The notes beneath the pieces were generated by a model. It did no database searches. It saw only the letters and a program-made list of their open reading frames with translations, and was not told the DNA's origin. Shown here piece by piece: positions 30,760 through 40,854 of a stretch of DNA of 64,000 nt. Position numbers and translations under genes: made by a program. Where the stretch lies: assembly GCA_014529385.2 (NCBI GenBank), contig CM043968.1:22625484-22689483 (forward strand). The letters are read 5' to 3'. Position 1 is the stretch's first letter. The number at the start of each line of letters is the position of its first letter. This DNA comes from Adiantum capillus-veneris. Lineage: Eukaryota > Streptophyta > Polypodiopsida > Polypodiales > Pteridaceae.

Positions 30760-31918
30760 TGTTACGTGCAGCGGAATGAATGTTGTTCTTTCTCAAGATG
30801 AGTGATTCATATTTGCTCAAGGTTCCTTTTAGTTCTCATGGCAGGGAGAGCCTTCCGTTCTTAATGGAGAGTGCTATGATCACGAACAAAGTGAGTGGAC
30901 ACTGTGCGTGCAAGTGTATGAGATTGAGAGATAGAGAGAAGAGGGATACGACATCAGAGACGTAAAACCCTCCTCCGAAGGCCCCACTCTCGTTGGCAAG
31001 AGTGGTCTATGATTGATTGCACAAACGGGTACAATGATGATGCATAAAACTGATGCAGATCTAGGCTATGTCGACGACGACAACCGGGATGGCGATGGCG
31101 ACAATAGGGCTGAAAATAGAATGGTTCTATCTGCTGTCCAAAAACGCTCAATGCTGAAATTTGTTGCGAATGAAGTGCTGATTTTCGCGGCTGTTTTGGT
31201 GCTCCTGAAAAATGCTAATTTGCCTGATGAAAAACACTGAGATGCTGCTGTGTTTTAGGGCTGAAAACGCTGCTGTCCTGCTGCGATTCAGTGCTGAAAA
31301 CGCAGGCTTATCTGCTGCTGAAAATTCTGAATTGGCAGCCCTGCTGGCGATGGTGGAAACGCTAGATGCAAGGGGAAAGGGCTGTGCGATATCTGCTGAA
31401 AACGCCAAGGCCAAAGAGAGGCTAGCGGTGATGCGAAACGCTAGGGCTAAGGAGTGGAAAACGCCAAGGCAATGGGTTGGAAACGCCAAGGGATCTTGGA
31501 GAGTCTGTTGAGAGAGGGGGGAACCTGTCGCCAATGGCCTGTTGTTCTCCTTGCTCATCTGCTGTTTAGGGCTAACCGTGGTTCGCTTATATATTTTCTT
31601 ACCCAAATTGCCCTACCTACTTTTATTGGAAAGTCACTTAAATTTATAAGTGAAAAATGTCAAAAATAGGTAAAATAGGCTAAATGCACTGGAAAAATCC
31701 CCTAACTGATTCTAATGGATTCTGATGGGAATGCTTATGATCATGCTGTGTGTAACCAGAGGATATGCATCTATCCTAAGTGACTGGGCATGCACGGTCT
31801 ACGAATAGACTCACAAAAATTGCGAGATCACTTCTAATCTAGAGTGACTGGATTGACGGAAACCCTGTTATGGTGTAGCTTGTCCACGGACACATAGGGT
31901 TGGATGTGTCACGTGACA
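30760..31918 (-). repeat. Gyp4 3' LTR (left copy)
   Basis: Plus-strand start TGTTACGTGCAGCGG and end ATGTGTCACGTGACA. It is homologous throughout to 45350-46512 and, in reverse, to 49169-50225 and 51012-52224. It contains a cluster of GCTGAAAACGC words between about 31,150 and 31,450. Confidence 0.95.
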
Positions 31919-31933
31919 TCCCCTCCTTCTTAA
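31919..31933 (-). promoter_or_regulatory. Gyp4 polypurine tract
   Basis: The minus strand reads AAGAAGGAGGGGATG directly before the 3' LTR, the expected plus-strand cDNA primer. Confidence 0.85.
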
Positions 31934-33235
31934 AGTGAGGTACTGGTACCGAGCTGCATGGCTTCCTTGTAGTCTGCCAACAACTCTGGATATTCCTTGA
32001 AGAACTCTTCGTCTACCCACACCGCTTCGTGGGTTCCTCGATCCTTGAACTTCAAAAAGTATTGTCACAGTTGCTTCCTCGAACCATGGCGAAACCGATG
32101 CAACAACACTTGCTCCGGCTCCATGACTTCAGCTTTATCGATGATCTCCGGTTCTTCTTCTTCTGAAAGACTTTCAACCAAGAAACATGGAAAACGTTGT
32201 GCATTGACTATGAGTTAGGCAACTGCAATTTCATTGAAACCTCATTTATCTTTTTAATGACTGGAAATGGACCATACATACGAAAAGACAACTTTGGACA
32301 CTTCTTTTCAACTTGCTTAAGACGTTGCTTCATGATTCTTAAATACACCCAATCTCTTTCCTTGATCGAAACATCTTGACGATGCTTATTAGCCTACCGT
32401 GAATAAGATTCCTGAGCCTTGCTTAGTCGAAGCTTTACACTCTCAGAAATCTCATCCAACATTGGCATCAGGCATTTGACTGACCGAGTGAGTCAAAAGT
32501 GACTGGAACGGACGGCCAAAAGCTGCCTCATAGGGAGTTCGATCAATAGCAGAATAAAAAGTCATTCAAAATAGTCTGTACCAATGGGAGATAAAGCTCC
32601 CACTGAGACTGCTTATCATGTACTTATGACTTTAAAACATCAAAAGCCAATTGATTGTAAATTTCTGTTTGACCATCTGACTGTGGATGAAAAGCTGATG
32701 AAAAATTCAACTTAGTGCCAAAATTTTCAAAGAGTGCGCGCCAAAAATTGGACGTGAACTTAACATCCCTATCTGAAACAATTGATTTTGGCAAACCATA
32801 GAGGGGGTACCAATGCTTAATGAACAACCGTGCTACATCTTGTGTAGTAACTGTGGCTTTACAAGGAATCAACATGCAAAACTTGCTGAAACGATCAACA
32901 ATTGTCAAACATTGAGTGTTCCTTGAATGCAAACTTGGTGGTAGGTTAGTCACAAAATCCATAGAAATATCCTGAAAAGGTCCATCGGGAATAGGCAGCG
33001 GAAGCAAGAGGCCTTGCTACTTACCCTGAGGAGCTTTTACTTCTTGACATACAGTGCACTGTGTGACATAACGAAACACATCTTTTCGCATTTTAGGCCA
33101 ATAAAAGAATCGTTCAATTTTTTCCAAAGTGGTGTTTATTCCCTTGTGTCCACCTGTGAGAGAATAATGTGCATCATGCAATATGGTTGGCCTGAGAGAG
33201 GGCAACACACATAAACGTTGATGAAAAAACAACAA
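31934..33235 (-). pseudogene. Gyp4 integrase with chromodomain-like C-terminus
   Basis: Zinc-binding H2C2 domain in 33017-33235: H-Y-S-L-T-G-G-H, ERFFYWPKMRKDV, CTVCQEVK. Catalytic core in 32624-33007: ISMDFVTNLPPS (D), SIVSDRDVKF (D) and PQSDGQTEIYNQ (E). The second D and the E are 35 residues apart, as in active D,D35E integrases. C-terminal pieces toward 31934 give MYGPFPVIKKINEVAF, EVMEPEQVLLHR and FLKFKDRGTHEAVWVDEEFF, a chromodomain-like end that in chromoviruses steers insertion to particular chromatin. Stops fall between the zinc domain and core (near 33,010) and in the C-terminus, so it is not one frame. Confidence 0.9.
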
Positions 33236-33280
33236 TCCATCACGAATGAGATAGTTGCTTGGCCCTTGGGAAGCAAGAGC

Positions 33281-34534
33281 CTACAACCAATGCTTACCAA
33301 ACTCGGAATCCGCATATTGATTCTTCATGCTGTCAAAAGACTCACCATGAATAGAAAATGTGGTTCTTGGTTCAAGAGCCAAAATCTGTCCTTTGCGACT
33401 CAACGCATCTGCAACAACAGGGTTAGCTTTTCCAGGCACATACTCAATCAAACCTCCAAATTGCTCAAAAAATTGTGACCACCGTGCTTGGCGATCACTC
33501 CAATGTGCACTAGGCATAGACTGGAGCCACTTGAGGGCTTGATGATCTGTGTGAACTATGAACTCTCTACCATACAGAAAATGCTTCCAATGCTTAAGAG
33601 AGTGAATGACAAACAAAAGTTCTTTATCATAAATTGAATAATTCTTTTCCGTACTATTGAGCTTCCGGCTAAGGAAAGTTACAGGACGACCATGCTTCTG
33701 AAGCACAGCGCCTATGGCGACATTGCTCGCAACCGTCCATACCTCAAAGGGATCATCCCAAGAGGCAAGGATAAGACACGGTGCTTCTGTCACCGCAACC
33801 TTGAGAGCTGCGAAAGCCTCAATGGCTGCCTCGAGCAAGTCTACGTGCTGACGGCGAGTCTTTATCCCTTTCAAAACATCAGTCATAGGTGCAACAATGC
33901 GTGCAAAATTTTCTATGTGTGAACTATATGCTTGACATATACCAAGAAAAGAACGCACATTATATGCAGTTTTGGGCAAATCCCAATTACGAACCTGTTC
34001 CACCTTCGTAAGATCTAGCTTGACGCCTTCTGTAGAAATGATATAACCCAGATAAGTGACTTCAGTAAGAAAAAATTCAGACTTCTTAGCTGCAATGTAC
34101 AACTGACACTCATCCAAACAAGTTAGTACCCTTTCGACATCTCTTTCATGTTGTTTCCACGATGCAGAAAAAATGAGAATATCATCTATAAAGATGAACA
34201 CACATACACCGATCATATCGCCGAAACGACCTACCATGAGACGATTGAATTTACCCACTTCCTCCTGTGTCTTTTTCAATCAAAAGGGAGCCTTACTGAT
34301 AGGCTATGCCTCCTTCATAAGCTCGATGCGATGGTCCTTCGGCCGCTCGGGTGGGAGACGAGGTGGAAGATCATCCTGCAAAAAGAGATGTTTAAACTTC
34401 GTAAAAAACTTTGAATACTTAGCTGGAGCTTGAATGCTCTGGGAAACTGGAGCAGCATAGATGAATGCCGCTTGTGCTCCTCCTTGTAATTCACGCTTCA
34501 CCTGCACATGAGAGATGATAGGCAAAGAATGCAA
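33281..34534 (-). pseudogene. Gyp4 reverse transcriptase and RNase H, RT deleted internally
   Basis: 34304-34534 holds the pre-RT text [20 protein letters not shown] and RPKDHRIELMKEA. From 34279, KKTQEEVGKFNRLMVGRFGD joins the RT entrance (KTQEE) directly to the palm helix (normally A-T-F-N-R-L-M). About 120 residues, including the fingers and the first catalytic D, are missing; the Gyp6 copy at 53,922-54,238 shows what normally follows KTQEE. The FIDDILIFS catalytic box, thumb (YLGYIISTEGVKLD) and a full RNase H (SNVAIGAVL, YSIYDKELLFVI, HTDHQALKWL) remain open for 332 codons. RNase H might be sound; RT cannot be. Confidence 0.92.
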
Positions 34535-34600
34535 GCCCTCCTCAGCACGAATGATGAGGGGGGAATCAGTTTTGGCATGTAAAGTGAGAGTGTTAGCCTC

Positions 34601-34971
34601 TCAATCAATGAGAGGGTTGAGTTCACGTAACCATCTTATGCCCAAAATCATATCACATCCTGAGAGAGGAGACACAAGAAATTTCCTACTGAAAGAAGCT
34701 TGTTGAACGGTAAACATCACATCAAGGCACTCCTGCGTGATGAGAGAGTCCATACCAGGAGCGAAGCCAGAAACCTCGAGAGGAGATTTCTGACTAACCT
34801 CTAGGCGGGCTCTCTCAACAAGAGAGGGACTAATCACATCATGCATACTGCCTGGATCAAACAATGTGATAAAATGCTAATCCTTTACATGACCATAACA
34901 CTTCATGAGGGACTCATCAATGTGCGTGTCAGAGTCATGAGAAGATGCAGGTTGGTGCGTGATAGTGCTTG
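34601..34971 (-). pseudogene. Gyp4 aspartic protease (split from gag by Gyp5)
   Basis: MFDPGSMHDVISPSLVERA carries the active site as D-P-G-S rather than D-S/T-G. PLSGCDMILGIRWLRELNP is the second conserved segment. An in-frame stop precedes the site (…CYGHVKD stop). The Gyp6 copy near 53,480 reads DLGSMHGVIS, so the family lacks the usual serine or threonine. The region ends at the Gyp5 LTR at 34,972. Confidence 0.85.
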
Positions 34972-36445
34972 TGTAACCGGCCTGTTCAATCCAAAAAGGG
35001 CGGTAGACTTTACTTTAAACCTTGATTTAGCTTTCACCCATTATTAGTCGTCTATTTTACCTGTACTTTCAAGACACAACAAAGGGGAGAGGGATACAGG
35101 CTGCTAGATTGCACCTGTATGAGTAGACCGACACCAGATTGGCCCCTAACTTAGGCGCCCCTTTCGGTATTTCTTTATTCTTCAAAAGAGGGAATAAATG
35201 TTGTGAATCCCTACAAGCTGCCCCGCACAAACTCGGCTGAATTTCCACTGTTCCAGCCCGATTTCGGCAGCATAACTGTACTAGGACACTTCACAGTCAG
35301 TATTCCCACGCATTGACTGACTTCCCCGACGCATACGGGCACTTAGCAAAACCTGGCGAGAATCTGCAGCACGCTGAATTCTCTGTTTTCAGCCCCGAAA
35401 ATGCGCCAGATCACCTGTACAGCGGTCCCCTTGCGTCCCCGAACTTCCTGGGGGTATTAGGGTCCGTTTAGGGCCAAAACCCTAAACCTGCAAAAATACA
35501 CAGCAGGCTGTAATTTACTGTCTCGGGCTCCGTTTCGCGTGCCGGTCGCATCCTTAGCAAGTCCTCGAGCTCCCGCACCTGTAGGGCTACTTGCCCTTTG
35601 AATCGGACGAGATTTCTGGCGTGAAAGCTCTCCGAATTCACCTGTACCTGCGGGGGGATTAGCCGCTAGCTAATCCAGTACCTGTGCAAGAGGCTCTTGC
35701 CTCGGCAATCGCGCATGAACCCACACAACTGTACATTGGTCAAATGAAGAGCCCACTAGAGGGGCCTAACATACTGCCAAAGGGGAGAGAGAGGGCAGTG
35801 CGTAGCGTGCAGGGCATCACTCCTGGCACCGCACTGTGCATAAGAGGGAAAGCAAACACTCCATAGCTCTTAACCTGTGACAAATCTGAAAATGAGGCTC
35901 TCTCTTCTTCAAATTCAGCTCCACTTCTTGTTGCATGAGGCAAGTGCACCAGAATGTGCCACTTGGCACATTTACAAGCATTTTCCCGTTTCGGGGTTGC
36001 CGCCTAAAAATATCCCAACCGGTTGCCCAGTTGACTTCACGGCAGAGTAAGAAAATGTTCCCTTTGTCATTCCGAAGGTAATGACGCCAACACATTTTCA
36101 GGTCCCAAAATAGCAGTTCCCTAAATTTTAGGAGATGCTGCCATTGTATCTTTCTAGGTCATCCGACCCTCTTTGTACACTGCGGCCACATCCAGAACTG
36201 AAATGTAGCCTCTGTAGCAAAGGATTCCACTTTGGCTAGTCAATGACCCCACTTGGCTAACCATAGTCCTTGTCCAACCTTAGTGCTCTCTTGCCCTCAG
36301 GCCTGGACTCCCTCTGGACAGTTCCACACTAGCTATGCAATGCAGGGCAGTTAGATTTCCCGAGAGGTGTTTCCAAAAAGTGAATAAATAGATAATAAGA
36401 AAGAAATCAACAAAAAGGATAGATAGTAGTCACACGTTGGTGACA
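34972..36445 (-). repeat. Gyp5 3' LTR (left copy)
   Basis: Plus-strand start TGTAACCGGCC and end GTTGGTGACA. It is nearly identical to 42174-43649 at a constant offset of 7202 until a 2-bp indel near 36,385. It contains the block ACCGAAAGGGG on the minus strand at about 35,140-35,178, shared with other families here. Confidence 0.97.
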
Positions 36446-36460
36446 TACCCCCCTCTTGAA
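36446..36460 (-). promoter_or_regulatory. Gyp5 polypurine tract
   Basis: The minus strand reads TTCAAGAGGGGGGTA directly before the 3' LTR start TGTCACC. Confidence 0.85.
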
Positions 36461-37018
36461 ATCTCAAACGTCCTCGTTTGCATCTATGTCGTTCATGCTC
36501 CTAGTCAACACTGATGTATTCAACACCTGTCGACACATGTACGACACATACATGCTCATTGTCAACCCTGGTGTATTCAACACCTCGTCGACTCATGTAT
36601 TGCCTGCGTGTGAACCCTGTCCCAATGACATAGTGGTAGCTTCGCACTGTGCCATTGCTTTGAGTCACTAACTTTCCAATGACAAAATGGTAGCTGCACA
36701 TTTTGCCACTGTCTTATAGTACACGTTGGATCCTGTAACACTTTCGAGCATACCCAAACCGACAGTTTAAGAATGCAGTTACACATGTACTTCTTAATAG
36801 AAGCAATTACTGTATCCTTGACAAACTGACAAGAAATACTCACTTCTATAGCACTAACCAAACTTTTGGACATTCCATAAGAGCAATTGCCAAACTGACA
36901 ATCTGTACAGCTCTAACATTCATGTAACAGGTATTTGATTTGAGCTCACTTTAAATACCATGTACATCATTTGTTTTAGAAGCCAATGTCACACTGACAA
37001 TCCATTTAGCTTTGAAAC
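36461..37018 (-). other. Gyp5 3' untranslated region with two short tandem repeats
   Basis: Non-coding between the integrase stop and the polypurine tract. Two imperfect duplications are visible. TGTATTCAACACCT recurs with a period of about 58 bp (36,503-36,598). A TGGTAGCT...CACTG/ATT block recurs with a period of about 55 bp (36,622-36,720). Confidence 0.7.
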
Positions 37019-38047
37019 TCAAGGGGTCAAGGTAGGTTGCAAATCGAAGGCTTCCAAGTAAAGTGATAACATAGTTGGTGACTCTGCAAGTTCACCTTCT
37101 TCCATCCACTTAGCATCCATTGGTGGATAGTTTCTGAACTTTACCAAGTAACGCCTAGCAACCTTGCCTTTCACTTTCCTTTCTTTGTGTGCCAAAATCT
37201 GTTCCGGGACCAAGATCTCGTCAAGTTCCTCGACTTCCGGCTGATCTTCAGCTGACATATCTTCTTGCACATCACCCACATAGGGTCTGAGAAGACTCAC
37301 ATGAAACGCATTGTGAATCTTCCAACTGTCAGGCAATTTCAGCCTATATGCAACATCACTGATTATGTCGCACACTTGAAAAGGCCCATAGTAACGCATG
37401 CTGAGCTTTGGAAACAATCTTTCCTTGCCCTTCATCTTCTTTAACCTTGCCTTTTCAAAGCGTAAAAGCACCCAATCACCAAGTGAATATACCACTTCAC
37501 GACGGTGACGATCAGCTGCTTTCTTTTGCTTTGCCTGAGTCCTTTCTAAGGCCACTTTGACCTTCTTGTACATTTCATCCATGTCCTGAACATACTTATC
37601 TGCTTCAAATATCTTGTCCTTTGTATGCAGTATGGGAGGAACTTTCTTGCCACCTTCAACTATCTCAAAAGATGCCTTGCCAGTTGATGAATGCACTGTA
37701 TTATTGTATGCATACTCCACCAATGGCAAATACTGCTCCCACTTTCCTTTATGCTCTGACACATAGCACTTCAGCAGATCTAGGACAATAGAATTTGCCT
37801 CTTCTGACTGCCCATCTGTTTGAGGATGAAATGACGAAGAGAATTTGAGCGTGGTGCCCATATTCTCAAACAAGCCTCTCCAGAACAAACTTCTCATGTG
37901 TGGATCACGGTCGCTAACAATCGACTGTGGCATGCCATGATACTTGAAAATATTGCTCATAAACAAGCGTGCCATCTGATCTGGCTTTATCTTCTTGCTG
38001 ACAGGAATAAAATGACCTGTTTGCTGAATCTGCAAATAATGGTCCAA
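37019..38047 (-). pseudogene. Gyp5 integrase C-terminal half with chromodomain
   Basis: An open stretch of 342 codons in a different frame from the pol ORF that it continues. FIPVSKKIKPDQMARLF leads to SIVSDRDPHMRSLFW (second catalytic D, residue 46) and HPQTDGQSEEAN (E, residue 82). The spacing is exactly 35. LSMRYYGPFQVCDIISDVAY and IHNAFHVSLLRPYVGD follow. The C-terminus (about residues 275-335: ELDEILVPEQILAHKER, RRYLVKFRNYP, AKWMEE) is a chromodomain of the chromovirus type, which binds chromatin marks and directs integration. The single frameshift lies near 38,005-38,030, inside the segment between the first and second catalytic residues. Everything downstream of it is intact. Confidence 0.93.
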
Positions 38048-40833
38048 ATACCATCATTTCCTGTCTGTGTTCTCGGAAGATCAAAGATAAAATCCATAGC
38101 AATACTTTCCCATGGTTTATCTGGAATAGGTAGTGGTTGCAATAACCCTGGTGCCTTTTGCCTGTCAAACTTGACCTTTTGGCATATTAGGCATTCTCGC
38201 ACAAAGGCATCCACATCCCTTCTCAATGTAGGCCAATAGAAGAATGTCTCAACCGCTTTAACTGTAGCATCGATACCATGATGCCCTGCATACGGTGGGA
38301 CATGACTCTCTTCCATAACTTTGCATCGCAATGGCTTTGTGACGCACAATCTGCCATGCATCATCATGAACCCGTCTTTAAGAAGATAGTGTTCATGACG
38401 TTGTCCATCCATTAGTTGCTCGAAGACCCTTGCAAAATCTTCATCATTTGCATACTGTTCTCTCATATCATCAAGTTCATGATGATAAGGAATTGACACA
38501 GCTGAAATTTGTGGCTTCCTTGACAAGGCATCAGCCACAACGTTCTTCTTGCCTTCCATATGCACAATCTGAAAATGGAACATGGACAAGATATTTGCCC
38601 ATCGCATATGCTTCTCAGATAACTTTGTCTGTGTCAAGAAGTATCGCAAGGTCTGATGGTCCGTTTGGACAACAAAGTCTGCACCTAGCAGGTAGTGTTT
38701 CCAACTTAAGAGCGCATGAATCACAGCCAGTAACTCTTTCTCATAGACCTGCATGGTCATCTCTGGCCCTTGCAAAATTCTGCTCTCATAGGCTACTACC
38801 CTGCCATCTTGCATTAGCACTGCACCAATGCTACTACCACAGGCATCACACTGGACCACAAATGACTTCCTAAGATCTGGCAACACAATGACTGGATCTG
38901 AAGTCATCTTTTCCTTTAAGAGATTAAAAGCTGAAATCTCTTTTTGTGTCCATCTAAAGGTGACTGCCTTCTTTTGAAGAGCATGTAAAGGTGAAGCAAT
39001 CTCAACGAAATTTCGGATAAACCTTCTGTAATAGGAGCATAGTCCCAAAAAGCTTCGGACATCATGCACCGTCTTCAAATTTGGCCATGACTTGATCGCT
39101 TCAACTTTTGCAGGATCCATTCTGACACCATCCTTTGAGACAATGTGTCCCAGAAAGTGAATCTCTTCCAGAAAAAACTCACTTTTCTTTGCATTGATGA
39201 GCAACCTATGACTGCGTAGCTCTTTGAACACAATGGCCAAGTGATGCCTATGCTCCTCTTCATTCTTTGAACAGACTATCATGTCATCAAAGAACGTACC
39301 AACAAACTGCTGGTGTGAACGGAAAATTCTGTCCATCATCCTATTGAACGTAGCAGGAGCAATTGTGAGACCAAAGGGCATCACTAAAAATTCGTAAAGG
39401 CCAAACGTTGTTCTAAAAGCAGTCTTGTGCACATCCTCTGATCTAATGCAGATCTGATGGTACCCACTCTTTAGATCTATCCTGCTAAACATAGCTGCTC
39501 CTTCTAATTTGTCCATAATATCATCAATTCTAGGTATAGGGAACCTATTCTTGATGGTATTCTTGTTCAGTGCACGGTAGTCGATGCACATACGCCATGA
39601 GCCATCCTTTTTCTGCACCACCAACACTGGAGAACAGAATGGAGATGAACTGGGCTGAATCAACCCCTTTCCTAACAGCTCCTGTACTTGGCCCATTATT
39701 TCTTTCTGCTTAGCCGCACTAACCTTGTACGGAGGCTTATTTGGTGGGCTACTGCCTGGGACCAAATCTATCGCATGGTCCTCGGGTCTCTCTGGCGGTA
39801 ATTGAGACGGTAATGAATCGGAAAAACAGTCACTATACTGTTGTAAAAACATTGACCTTTCTTTATCTAGCACAGATAAATTTGATTCATCACAATCTGA
39901 CACTTCACGTGCAAAAACCAAGTACGCAGAAAGATGCTTTTTCATTACAGAAGTAATAGCAGAAGCTGATACAGTAGGAATAGACTCCCCTTTAAGCTTT
40001 ACATCCAGAATGTGAGTCTTTCCCCTGCTCTGTAGAGTGATCTTTTTGTTGTAGGCATCCATGATTCCCTGTACAAGAAACAACCAAGGAATACCTAACA
40101 ACACATCACATCCGTCCAGTGGCATGATGTAAAATTCTTCAGCATCTACATAGGACTGGATATGTAGACGCAACTTTCCAATGATGGGCGTCACAGCCTC
40201 TGTATGGCCAGGACATGCCAAACCTGCCTCTGCTGTATATCCCATCTCTTCAGGTCTGATTCCCAACTTTGAAGCCAATTCTGGGGAAATGAAGTTGGCT
40301 TTGGCACCTGGATCAAAGAAGATAAGCACTGTTTGATCCCTGACGTTTCCCCATGCTCTGCAAAGCTCACTTGCATCTGAATTTGGCTTGTCGCCCACCA
40401 TATCTGGCACTAGACTAGCCATGGGCTTCTTTGCTTTCTTGTCTTCCTTGTCATCAGAATCAGCTGGCCTTTTCTTTGTAGGACAATCGTAAGCAATGTG
40501 GCCAGGCTGCTCACATATAAAGCATTTGTTCTCTGTCCTCAGGACCTTCTTTTGCTCTTCTGACTTGCGAGGAAAACGTCTTTTCCATTTCTTTGCTGGT
40601 CCTTTTTCTGATTCAGCCGTAGCTTTGTCTTTCCCTGCGTTGGCTGACTCCTGAGTCCCTTTAGGAGCCTCATTGGGAACGTGCTTCTTGGCTGAATTTT
40701 TCTTGCCTGATCCTGCCTTGACGCCAGTGTTAAATTCACAATCTTCTCCCTTGAGCAAACCATTGCCAGTGTTTGCTACCTCGATGAGCTGCGTCAAAGT
40801 AGTGACTTTTGTCTTCGTGCAGTATTTTCTCAA
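37987..40833 (-). CDS. Gyp5 pol polyprotein: knuckle, protease, RT, RNase H, integrase start
   Basis: 948 codons. Residues 104-117 are the CCHC knuckle CFICEQPGHIAYDC. About 168-182 is the protease site LIFFDPGAKANFIS (D-P-G-A), with GCDVLLGIPW at 241-250. RT occupies about 345-610: [30 protein letters not shown] (catalytic D near 453), LVMPFGL and GTFFDDMIV (DD at 516-517). RNase H (655-770) has CDACGSSIGAVL, YEKELLAVI, QTDHQTLRYF and NVVADALSRK. The integrase zinc domain is at 847-885 (CLICQK), and the first catalytic D is in AMDFIF at 913. The frame then runs out at 948 because of a frameshift. The listed start is only the first Met after a TAA at 40855-40857; the same frame continues upstream from gag. 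RT and RNase H look functional. Confidence 0.93.
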   Translation of the reverse strand: MRKYCTKTKVTTLTQLIEVANTGNGLLKGEDCEFNTGVKAGSGKKNSAKKHVPNEAPKGTQESANAGKDKATAESEKGPAKKWKRRFPRKSEEQKKVLRTENKCFICEQPGHIAYDCPTKKRPADSDDKEDKKAKKPMASLVPDMVGDKPNSDASELCRAWGNVRDQTVLIFFDPGAKANFISPELASKLGIRPEEMGYTAEAGLACPGHTEAVTPIIGKLRLHIQSYVDAEEFYIMPLDGCDVLLGIPWLFLVQGIMDAYNKKITLQSRGKTHILDVKLKGESIPTVSASAITSVMKKHLSAYLVFAREVSDCDESNLSVLDKERSMFLQQYSDCFSDSLPSQLPPERPEDHAIDLVPGSSPPNKPPYKVSAAKQKEIMGQVQELLGKGLIQPSSSPFCSPVLVVQKKDGSWRMCIDYRALNKNTIKNRFPIPRIDDIMDKLEGAAMFSRIDLKSGYHQICIRSEDVHKTAFRTTFGLYEFLVMPFGLTIAPATFNRMMDRIFRSHQQFVGTFFDDMIVCSKNEEEHRHHLAIVFKELRSHRLLINAKKSEFFLEEIHFLGHIVSKDGVRMDPAKVEAIKSWPNLKTVHDVRSFLGLCSYYRRFIRNFVEIASPLHALQKKAVTFRWTQKEISAFNLLKEKMTSDPVIVLPDLRKSFVVQCDACGSSIGAVLMQDGRVVAYESRILQGPEMTMQVYEKELLAVIHALLSWKHYLLGADFVVQTDHQTLRYFLTQTKLSEKHMRWANILSMFHFQIVHMEGKKNVVADALSRKPQISAVSIPYHHELDDMREQYANDEDFARVFEQLMDGQRHEHYLLKDGFMMMHGRLCVTKPLRCKVMEESHVPPYAGHHGIDATVKAVETFFYWPTLRRDVDAFVRECLICQKVKFDRQKAPGLLQPLPIPDKPWESIAMDFIFDLPRTQTGNDGIWTIICRFSKQVILFLSARR

Positions 40834-40854
40834 TCCTTTGGGTAGGCCACAACA

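Noticed and set aside
30605-31606. Several open frames of 60-150 codons around 30,600-31,670 and 45,150-46,163
   Set aside because: They fall in the Gyp4 LTRs and follow the GCTGAAAACGC word array; the repeated A-E-N peptide is a by-product of that array, and the two LTR copies do not preserve any one frame.
35684-36095. Overlapping small frames on both strands that recur identically at 42886-43297
   Set aside because: Both sets lie inside the two Gyp5 LTRs; their identity reflects LTR identity, not protein conservation, and the frames have no motif.
37019-40833. Endogenous retrovirus or pararetrovirus interpretation of Gyp5
   Set aside because: Gag, protease, RT, RNase H, integrase and chromodomain order with flanking LTRs and a 5-bp duplication is a gypsy retrotransposon; no envelope or movement-protein frame lies between integrase and the 3' LTR.
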